From: Streptosporangium sp040640155
GTDB lineage: Bacteria; Actinomycetota; Actinomycetes; Streptosporangiales; Streptosporangiaceae
Reading direction: 5' to 3'
Length of the DNA: 64,000 bases
Assembly: GCF_040640155.1 (NCBI RefSeq)
Contig: NZ_JBFABE010000016.1
Span: 62,001 to 126,000 of the forward strand
The notes under the pieces are model-generated. The model saw nothing but the letters and a program-made list of their open reading frames with translations, was not told where the DNA came from and made no database searches. Numbering within the stretch: position 1 is the first letter of the stretch; the number at the start of each line of letters is the position of its first letter. The position numbers were made by a program, and so were the translations under genes. Positions 57,643 through 64,000 of this stretch are shown here, in pieces.

Positions 57643-59028
57643 TCATCCCGTCCGGGCGAGCTGTTCGAGGACCCACCGGGTGGCCGTGTAGGCGGCCTTG
57701 CGGGTCCTGCCGTCGCCGTCCTCGCCGATGCCGCGCTGATACTGGACGCTGGTCACGAGGTTGGCGGTCCGGAAGACCACCGAGCTGTAGTAGGTCAGCT
57801 TGTTGGTGCCCTCGGAGGCGTAGGCCTCGGAGCCGATCCCGGTCACCGGCCCGGCGGGCCTGACGAACGTGATGGGCAGGCCTACCGCCGTCGCGGTCCG
57901 CTCGCGCTCCTGCTTGAGGAAGCGCGCGTAGAGCTGCCCCGCGGCCTTGTCGGAGGGCAGGCGGAAGGTGGAGACGGTCAGGGTGTAGGTCAGGTTCTTC
58001 GGCTGCCCCGTGGTCCTCCACGTGCACGTGTCCTTCTTCCTGCCGCTGGGGGTGGCGTCCACCTCCAGCTCGGCCGCCTGTTCGGCGGACAGGAGCGCGC
58101 AGGGGTCCGGGGCACGGGAGAACGCGGTGGGCAACGCGATCGGCGCGGCGACCGGCGCCTGCTCGGCGGCCTGGCGGGGCCGGAGCCAGAAGGCGAGCCC
58201 GCCGGCGACGAGCAGTACGGCCAGGACGGCGGCGACGAGGAGCGCCCGGTTGGATCCCCCGCGCGTCCGGGCCGCTCCGCCCGGACCGGGCCGGACGGGG
58301 TGGCCGGGCCGGTCGGCCGGCCCCGGGGCGATCCTCTCCAGCGTCAGCCGTACCGAGGTGGCGTCGGGCCGATGGCCGGGGGCGGCCGCCAGCAACTCCT
58401 CCACCAGCGGGACCAGCGGACCGGACCCGGTGGTCCCCACGGGGCCGGTGGACGGCGAGGCCAGCGGTATCCCGCCGCCGATCACCGGCACGGGCCGCTC
58501 GCCGGTGTCGGGTGTCCGGCCCTCGACGGCGGTGAAGAGGGTGGTGCCGAGGTCGTGGAACCCGTCACCGGTCGCGAGGGCGGCGACGCCGGTCAGCACC
58601 ACCCGCCCGCCGGGGGTGAGCAACACGGTGTCGGGGGTGGCGGCCAGGTGGATCCCGCGCTCGCGGGCGGCGGTCAGCGCGTCCAGCACCCGCAGTCCCA
58701 CCTCGGCGGCCCGCTCGTCGGAGAGCGGGCCGTCGGCCCTGACGCTCTGCAGCAGCGAGCGCCCTTCGACCGACTCCATGACCAGCCAGAACCGGTCGTG
58801 AGCCGGGATCACGTCGTGCAGGGTCGTGACACCCGGGTGCCGCAGGTCCGACGCCGCGCGGATCTGCCCCAGGAGCCACTCCCGGTACGGTCCCGGGGGC
58901 GGCAGCCGTACCTCCGAGATCGTCACGTCGCGGCGGAGCAGTTCGTCACGTGAGCGCCAGCTCGTGCCCGCCCGGTCACGGCGCTCCAGCAGGCGGTAGC
59001 GCCCGGCCAGCAGGGTGGGGTCGGTCAT
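57643..59028 (-). CDS. Membrane pseudokinase with DUF3558-like extracytoplasmic domain (array member 4)
   Basis: A 461-residue protein with the layout of an actinobacterial Ser/Thr kinase: kinase-like domain 1-235, linker, one membrane helix (ALLVAAVLAVLLVAGGLAFWL), then an outside domain with DPCALLSAEQAAEL and CTWRTT. All catalytic motifs are lost: the glycine loop reads ERRDRAG, the VAIK lysine is S38 (VTISEV), HRD is HLA (127-129) and DFG is GVA. It probably acts as a scaffold or allosteric partner. ATG 59028 follows GGAGGG. Last gene of a four-gene array. Confidence 0.85.
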   Translation of the reverse strand: MTDPTLLAGRYRLLERRDRAGTSWRSRDELLRRDVTISEVRLPPPGPYREWLLGQIRAASDLRHPGVTTLHDVIPAHDRFWLVMESVEGRSLLQSVRADGPLSDERAAEVGLRVLDALTAARERGIHLAATPDTVLLTPGGRVVLTGVAALATGDGFHDLGTTLFTAVEGRTPDTGERPVPVIGGGIPLASPSTGPVGTTGSGPLVPLVEELLAAAPGHRPDATSVRLTLERIAPGPADRPGHPVRPGPGGAARTRGGSNRALLVAAVLAVLLVAGGLAFWLRPRQAAEQAPVAAPIALPTAFSRAPDPCALLSAEQAAELEVDATPSGRKKDTCTWRTTGQPKNLTYTLTVSTFRLPSDKAAGQLYARFLKQERERTATAVGLPITFVRPAGPVTGIGSEAYASEGTNKLTYYSSVVFRTANLVTSVQYQRGIGEDGDGRTRKAAYTATRWVLEQLARTG

Positions 59029-59166
59029 CCGCCCTCCCCGGCGGTGGCGCGGCGCCGGGCGCGCGGGGCGCACCGGGCGCGGACGGGGCGGACGGGGCGG
59101 ACGGCCCGGCCTGTGCGGACGGCCCGGACGGTGCGGCCTGTGCGGACGGCGCGGCTCGTGCCGTTC

Positions 59167-60780
59167 TCAGTCACGGCTGTTCAGCTCCTCGGAGACCTGG
59201 CGCGCGACCTGCAGGGTCTGCCGTCGCAACGGCGTGCCGACACGCTTCCCCTTCTCCGAGAGGGTGACCTTGACGAGCAGGTTGCTCACCCGGAACCGGA
59301 TGACGCAGTAGGCCCGGCCGCCGGTGAGGGTGTCGTAGGAGAACGCCTCTGCCCCGACGTGGCGGACGTTCCTGAGCGGTCCGGTGGTGCCGACCAGGCC
59401 GGTGCCCTCGTCGGCGGCGGTCTTGACGCGTTCGGAGTCGAAGAACGCGTGGGCGGTGTCGGGGCCGCTCTTGCCGGCGACCGCGGTCTTGTGGTCGACC
59501 GAGACCCACAGCCCGCGGTCGGCCGGGTCCTTCAGGGGGCCGTCCCAGGCGCAGTAGGGTTCCCCGCCTCTGTCGGGGACCACGGAGGTCGGCGACGCCT
59601 CCGGCACGACCACCCCGGCCTGCGCGTCGGTGAGCAGCGTGCACGGGTCCGGGGCGGCGACGAACCGCCCGGCCGCCACCGTCCCCGGCGCCGCGGACGC
59701 TCCGGACGTCCCCGGCACCCGAGGCTCCCCGGAGTCGTCCCCGGTCAGCAGCACCGTCCCGGCCGTCACCGCCGCGGCCAGGGCCAGCGCCGCTCCGGCG
59801 ATCAGGGCGGTGCGGCGCCGCCCGGCCCGGCCGGTGACCTGGGCGGGGGGCGGCCCTGTCCCGTACGGCGTTCCCGTCCCGTCCGCCGCCCGCGGTTCCC
59901 GGCGCGGTGCGGTCGCCGGGGAGAGCGGGCCCGCGGGCAGTCCCTGGGCGACCCGCCGCAGCGCGGCGCGCAACCCGGCCTCTCCCGGCCGGTCCCGGGG
60001 CTCCTTGGCCAGTACGGCCAGCAACACGGGAGCCAGCTCCCCGGCCCTGGCCGGATGGGGCGTCTCCTGGGTGAGGACCGCTCCGAGGGTCGCCACCGGC
60101 GTGCCGCGCTGGAAGGGTCCCCGGCCCTCGACGGCCGCGTACAGGGTCGCGCCCAGGGACCACAGGTCGGCGGCGGGCCCGTCGTCCTGGCCGCGCAGCC
60201 GCTCGGGGGCGATGTAGCCGGGAGAGCCGACCAGCGCGTCCGGTGAGGTGAGCTGGACGTCGCCCTCGACGGTGGCGATGCCGAAGTCGGTCAGCAGCAC
60301 ACCGCCGTCGTCGGCGAGCATGATGTTGGCCGGTTTCACGTCCCGGTGCATGATGCCCCGGCTGTGCGCCAGCGCCAGCGCGTCCAGCACGGCCAGGCCG
60401 ATCGCGGCCACCCGGTGCGGGGGCAGGGGGCCGCCGGCGCGGATCGCCTGGTCCAGCGAACGGCCCCGGACCAGGTCCATCACGATCCACGGGCGGCCGT
60501 CCTGGGCGACGACGTCGTGGACGGCGACGATCGACGGGTGCCCCAGCCGGGCGGCGGCGCGGGCCTCGCGCATGGTGCGCTCGCGGGTCTCGGCGCGCTG
60601 TGCCTCGGGCAGCTTCGGGTCGAGCGTGACCTCCTTGATGGCCACCTCGCGGTGGAGCAATTCGTCGCGCGCCCGCCACACCACGCCCATCCCGCCCGCG
60701 CCCAGCCGTTCGACCGCCCGGTAGCGGCCGGCGAGCACGGGCAGCGGGCGGGATGCCCGGCCGGCCGGCCCGTCAGTCAT
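59167..60780 (-). CDS. Serine/threonine protein kinase, active (array member 3)
   Basis: A 537-residue membrane kinase. Glycine loop GAGGMG (27-32), lysine K49 (VAIKEV), catalytic HRD 145-147 with KPAN, DFG at 165-167 and SPGYIAPERL are all intact. A linker and one membrane helix (ALIAGAALALAAAVTAGTVLL) lead to an outside domain with DPCTLLTDAQAG and CAWDGP. ATG overlaps the preceding gene's 3' end by 8 bp. It could phosphorylate its degenerate neighbours. Confidence 0.93.
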   Translation of the reverse strand: MTDGPAGRASRPLPVLAGRYRAVERLGAGGMGVVWRARDELLHREVAIKEVTLDPKLPEAQRAETRERTMREARAAARLGHPSIVAVHDVVAQDGRPWIVMDLVRGRSLDQAIRAGGPLPPHRVAAIGLAVLDALALAHSRGIMHRDVKPANIMLADDGGVLLTDFGIATVEGDVQLTSPDALVGSPGYIAPERLRGQDDGPAADLWSLGATLYAAVEGRGPFQRGTPVATLGAVLTQETPHPARAGELAPVLLAVLAKEPRDRPGEAGLRAALRRVAQGLPAGPLSPATAPRREPRAADGTGTPYGTGPPPAQVTGRAGRRRTALIAGAALALAAAVTAGTVLLTGDDSGEPRVPGTSGASAAPGTVAAGRFVAAPDPCTLLTDAQAGVVVPEASPTSVVPDRGGEPYCAWDGPLKDPADRGLWVSVDHKTAVAGKSGPDTAHAFFDSERVKTAADEGTGLVGTTGPLRNVRHVGAEAFSYDTLTGGRAYCVIRFRVSNLLVKVTLSEKGKRVGTPLRRQTLQVARQVSEELNSRD

Positions 60781-62845
60781 CGGTCTTCAGGGATTCGGTG
60801 AGCCACCGCGCCACCTTCAGCGCGCCCTGGCCGATCTCGCCGTCGCGGTCCTCCTTGACGCCGCCCCGCTCGTAGTCGACCTCGGCGATCAGGTTGCTGA
60901 TCCGGAAGACCACGGTCGCCTTGTAGGAGCCGCCGTAGAGGTTGATGGAGGTGTACGAGCTCGATGTGAAGGCCTCCTCGCCGATGCCGCTCAGGTCCTT
61001 GGGCGGAAGGGGCTTCGGAGTGGTGAACTGGCCCTTGTCGAGGATGTCCTTCTTCTTGCCGGCCATGTACTCCTTGGCCCGCGCGACCTCCTTCTGCGCG
61101 ATCAGCCGGACCCGCAGGTCGTACTTCTCCACGTTGGGCTTGCGCCAGTCCTGCTGGTTGAGCCAGTTGCACGTGGAACGCTCGACCTCGGAGCTCCTGA
61201 ACCCGGGGACGACCTCGCCCGCCTGGTTCTCGTCGAGCAGGCTGCAGGCCCGGGGCGCCGTGGCGAAGCGGCCCTTGGCGCCCGGCGGTTCCGTGGGGAA
61301 CGCCTCGTCGGCCGGGCTCGTGAGCACCGAGGTGAGCAGTACGCCGATGGTGACCGCCATGCCGAAGAGCAGCGCCCCGGTCAGCGCCACCACGGGCCGG
61401 GGTACGAGGACCCCCGACGTCTTCGTGGAGCGCGCGGTCGGCTCGTCCGCCAGGTTCCGGGCGGCGTCGGTCACCGGGGGGACGGGTTCGCGGGACGCCT
61501 TCTGGCGGGGTCCCGGCGGCGGTCCCTGCGGCCCGAGGGGCGGTCCCGACGGTCCCGGCGGTCCTTGCGAGCCCTGTGGGGAGCCCTGCGGCGAGCTCTG
61601 CTGCGAGCCCTGTGGCGGTCCCTGCCAGGGGACCTGCCGCGCCGTCTGCGCCGGTGAGCCCTGGGGCAGGCTGGGCCAGGCGGCGGGGGTGTCCTGCCCT
61701 CCGGGGAATCCCTGCCCGACCGTGGGCGCGTCCGGGGAGGACGTCGAACCCGGCGGGCTCCCCTGAACGTCCTGGGCGGGGGACGGGACCTGACGGGTGG
61801 CCGGGACGTCCCGGAGGGGGAGCCCGGCCGTGATGGCGGACATCTGCTCGTTCAGGTTCTTCCTGAAGGGCGCCGTCACGTCCCCCTCGGCGGCCGGAGC
61901 GCCTCCGCTCTCCTGACCCGCCCCGGCTCCCTCGTGCTCTCCGGAGCCCCGGGGTCCTCCGGTCCCCTCCGACCTCGCGGGGCTCGGGGGGCTCGCGGGG
62001 CTCTCGGCGGAGAAGGGCTCCGGCGCGCCGGAGACGCGCGAGGTCCCCGGAGCGTCACCCGTCTCCGCCGGTCCGCCGGGCCCGGAAGGTCCGGAAGGTC
62101 CGCCCGGCCCGGGGTGGCCGCCCGGCCCGGTACTCCCCGGTCCGGGGGCTCCCGGGAACGGCGCGCGCACGTCGTGCGGGCCCGAGGCGGACGTGTTCTG
62201 AGGGAACGACGCGGGCATGGTGTGCGGGCCCGAGGCGGACGTGTTCGGCGGGAACGGCGGGGGCACGTTCTGCGGGAACGGCGGGGGCGCCTCCGGGCCG
62301 GGAGGCGGCCCGGGACGGTACCGGGAGATGTCGAGCAGCGCGGTGCGCAGCGTGGACGGGTCCGGCCGCTGGGAGGGCTCCCCGGCGAGCAGCCGGAACA
62401 GGATCGGCGCGATCGGGCCGGCGTTGTCCAGGGAGGCGCCGGGCGACGGCGGACGGCCCTCGACGGCGGTGTAGAGGGTGGCGCCGAGCGACCACAGGTC
62501 GGCGGCGGGGCTGGTCACGCCCTCGGGGGAGGTGAAGAGCGAGGACGGCAGGGACGGCGGGGCGAGGGTGATCTGGTCGTACGGGCCGAGCAGCACCGAA
62601 CTCGGCCGCACGTCGCCGTGGAGCATGCCCTGCATGTGCACGGACACGAGCTGGTCCAGCACGGCCAGGCCGACCACCGCGGTCTGCTGCGGGGACATCG
62701 GGCCGAACCGGGCGATGACCTGCTCCAGGGAGCTCTGCTCAAGCATCGGCGCGCCCTCGGCCCCGGCGATCCCGGGCCCCTGCGCGGGAGCGGCCTGCCC
62801 GCCCGCGTGCCTGCCCTGGGGCCGGGGGAGGTCTGGATGGTTCAT
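60773..62845 (-). CDS. Truncated membrane pseudokinase (array member 2)
   Basis: A 690-residue protein that begins with a Pro/Gln-rich stretch and has no kinase N-lobe (no glycine loop or lysine). The C-lobe starts around residue 45; HRD is HGD (76-78), the metal-binding asparagine is serine and DFG is replaced by LAP. A long Pro/Gly/Gln-rich linker (about 170-475), a membrane helix and an outside domain (CSLLDENQAGEV, CNWLNQ) follow. It keeps the shape of the activation and substrate region (DLWSLGATLYTAVEG) but cannot be a conventional kinase. ATGA overlap with member 1. Confidence 0.82.
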   Translation of the reverse strand: MNHPDLPRPQGRHAGGQAAPAQGPGIAGAEGAPMLEQSSLEQVIARFGPMSPQQTAVVGLAVLDQLVSVHMQGMLHGDVRPSSVLLGPYDQITLAPPSLPSSLFTSPEGVTSPAADLWSLGATLYTAVEGRPPSPGASLDNAGPIAPILFRLLAGEPSQRPDPSTLRTALLDISRYRPGPPPGPEAPPPFPQNVPPPFPPNTSASGPHTMPASFPQNTSASGPHDVRAPFPGAPGPGSTGPGGHPGPGGPSGPSGPGGPAETGDAPGTSRVSGAPEPFSAESPASPPSPARSEGTGGPRGSGEHEGAGAGQESGGAPAAEGDVTAPFRKNLNEQMSAITAGLPLRDVPATRQVPSPAQDVQGSPPGSTSSPDAPTVGQGFPGGQDTPAAWPSLPQGSPAQTARQVPWQGPPQGSQQSSPQGSPQGSQGPPGPSGPPLGPQGPPPGPRQKASREPVPPVTDAARNLADEPTARSTKTSGVLVPRPVVALTGALLFGMAVTIGVLLTSVLTSPADEAFPTEPPGAKGRFATAPRACSLLDENQAGEVVPGFRSSEVERSTCNWLNQQDWRKPNVEKYDLRVRLIAQKEVARAKEYMAGKKKDILDKGQFTTPKPLPPKDLSGIGEEAFTSSSYTSINLYGGSYKATVVFRISNLIAEVDYERGGVKEDRDGEIGQGALKVARWLTESLKTDD

Positions 62846-64000
62846 TCGCCAGCCTTCTGCTTGTTCAACGCGTTCGCGACCCATGTCGCGGCGGTGTGGG
62901 CGCCGGCCTGGATCGCCGGACCGTCCTTGCTGCCGTCGACCACGCTGTAGCCGACGTCGAGAACGAGGTTGTCCACGCGGATGATCACGTAGCTCTGCTC
63001 CAGTCTGCCGGTCTTGCGGTTCTCGTGGACGTCGTAGCCGAAGGCCTCGTCGCCGACGGGTTTCACCGCCCTGGGCGCGGTGGAGCGGGAGGAGCGCAGG
63101 CCGGCCTGGATCTCCGGCCAGCTCCAGGCGCTCTCCCCGCTGGGGATGGTGCCGTTGCGCCGGTTCACGAACAGCTCGTGAGCCTGACGCGGGCTCGTGC
63201 CCCACTGCTTGTCCCCGGAGAGGCGCACCTCCAGCCCCACCCCGAGGGCCGGCCACTGGCACCCCCCGTCGTTGGTGGGCTTGCCCTCGACCGCCGGCGA
63301 GGGCAGCAGCCGGCCGGCCGTGGCCGCCGGGATGAGCGCGCAGATGTTCACCGGCGTGGTGAAGGCGCCGGGACTCTCGCTGAGCCTGACCTTCTTCTCG
63401 GCGGCCGTGGAGCCCGAGGCGGACAGGAAGGTCACGCCGAAGGTGATCCCGGCGACCGCCAGGACCCCCGCCACCTCGGCGGCGACCCACAGCGCCGTGC
63501 GCCTGCCGCGCGACCCGGCCGGCGGTACGGCGGTGTCACGCGCCGGGGGTGCCGGGGACGGCGGGGGGTGACGCGGGCCGTACGACAGGGCGCCGCTCGC
63601 ACGGCCGGAGGCGAGTTCCGCCAGTGAGCGGGCGGCCTCCTCGAAGGACGGCCGGGCCTCGGACACCGGGTCGAGCATGCGCGTCAGCAGCGGGCCCAGC
63701 GCGCCCGCGCGCTCCGGCGGCCTGGGCGGTTCGGTGAGCACCCGCCCGATCGCCGCGATCGGGGTCTCCGCCGGGTGCGGCGGCATCCCCTCGACGGCGA
63801 AGTAGAGGGTGGCGCCGAGGGACCACAGGTCGGAGGCGGGGCCGCCCCGCTCGCCGCGGAGCCGCTCGGGCGCGATGTAGTTGGGCGAGCCCACCAGGTG
63901 GTCGGTACGGCCCGAGGTGCCCTCGCCGTCGACGACCGCGATGCCGAAGTCGGTGAGGACGGCCTTGCCCGTCCTGGTCAGGAAGACGTTGCCCGGTTTG
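62842..64000 (-). CDS. Serine/threonine protein kinase, N-terminus beyond window (array member 1)
   Basis: The window holds the last 385 codons. From KPGNVFL on: intact DFG (TDFGIAVVDGEG), SPNYIAPERL and DLWSLGATLYFAVEGM, then a linker, membrane helix (LWVAAEVAGVLAVAGITFGVTFL) and an outside domain with ICALIPAATAGRL and CQWPAL, parallel to those of the downstream paralogues. The part with the catalytic HRD and lysine is outside the window, so activity is likely but not shown. Confidence 0.85.
   Translation of the reverse strand, partial: KPGNVFLTRTGKAVLTDFGIAVVDGEGTSGRTDHLVGSPNYIAPERLRGERGGPASDLWSLGATLYFAVEGMPPHPAETPIAAIGRVLTEPPRPPERAGALGPLLTRMLDPVSEARPSFEEAARSLAELASGRASGALSYGPRHPPPSPAPPARDTAVPPAGSRGRRTALWVAAEVAGVLAVAGITFGVTFLSASGSTAAEKKVRLSESPGAFTTPVNICALIPAATAGRLLPSPAVEGKPTNDGGCQWPALGVGLEVRLSGDKQWGTSPRQAHELFVNRRNGTIPSGESAWSWPEIQAGLRSSRSTAPRAVKPVGDEAFGYDVHENRKTGRLEQSYVIIRVDNLVLDVGYSVVDGSKDGPAIQAGAHTAATWVANALNKQKAGE

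Overview
The window looks like chromosome of a very GC-rich, saprophytic filamentous actinomycete. Coding DNA is roughly 70-75% G+C with G/C in nearly every third position, and GTG starts and ATGA stop/start overlaps are common. The gene mix (LacI-controlled sugar ABC importers without their own ATPase, secreted glycosidases with discoidin-type modules, serine/threonine kinases with extracytoplasmic domains, DUF3817, SURF1) is typical of Streptosporangiales or related families; the genus cannot be fixed from sequence alone. I saw no rRNA, tRNA, CRISPR array, integrase or transposase.

Layout. 1-3.5 kb: end of an operon with two sugar ABC permeases and an FAD-dependent oxidoreductase. 3.5-11.2 kb: an acyl-CoA catabolic cluster resembling sterol side-chain degradation (enoyl-CoA hydratase, two acyl-CoA synthetases, a two-module DUF35 protein, two thiolase-fold proteins). 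Its divergent promoter region carries two sites matching the KstR2-type consensus AnCAAGnnCTTGnT. 11.4-12.2 kb: a putative lipoprotein.

12.3-29 kb: a plant-glycan locus. It holds a secreted HExxH protein and a secreted GH43 (both on minus), a cytoplasmic GH127 beta-L-arabinofuranosidase-type enzyme in an operon with a sugar ABC importer (plus), two paralogous LacI repressors (minus), a large secreted (alpha/alpha)6-type glycosidase (plus) and an alpha-ketoglutarate-semialdehyde-dehydrogenase-type ALDH. A near-palindrome with core GAAAACCTTTTC recurs in front of several of these genes. Three secreted proteins end in the same discoidin-like module. Together this suggests a LacI regulon for arabinose-decorated substrates, possibly hydroxyproline-rich glycoproteins such as extensin or arabinogalactan protein.

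29.2-32 kb: an island of visibly lower G+C with an unassigned three-gene module (a ComEC-like metallo-beta-lactamase-fold protein plus two unknown proteins) and a small pseudogene. 32.1-40.3 kb: a second carbohydrate locus with pectate lyase, ABC importer, Gfo/Idh/MocA oxidoreductase, LacI regulator with a perfect TGCAACCGGTTGCA operator, and aldose 1-epimerase. 40.3-57.4 kb: mostly housekeeping and accessory genes (LysR and cysteine-dioxygenase-like pair, M20 peptidase, class III aminotransferase with alanine dehydrogenase, Sel1-repeat protein, NarL/DesK-type two-component system, secreted gamma-glutamyltransferase, MerB-like protein, flavin monooxygenase, SURF1, small membrane proteins). 57.6-64 kb: four serine/threonine-kinase paralogues in a row on the minus strand. 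The second in transcription order lacks the N-lobe and the fourth has lost all catalytic motifs, while all four keep a similar extracytoplasmic domain.

Many intergenic gaps hold short tandem repeats of different unit lengths (8, 9, 14, 18, 20 and 50 bp), likely length-variable between strains.
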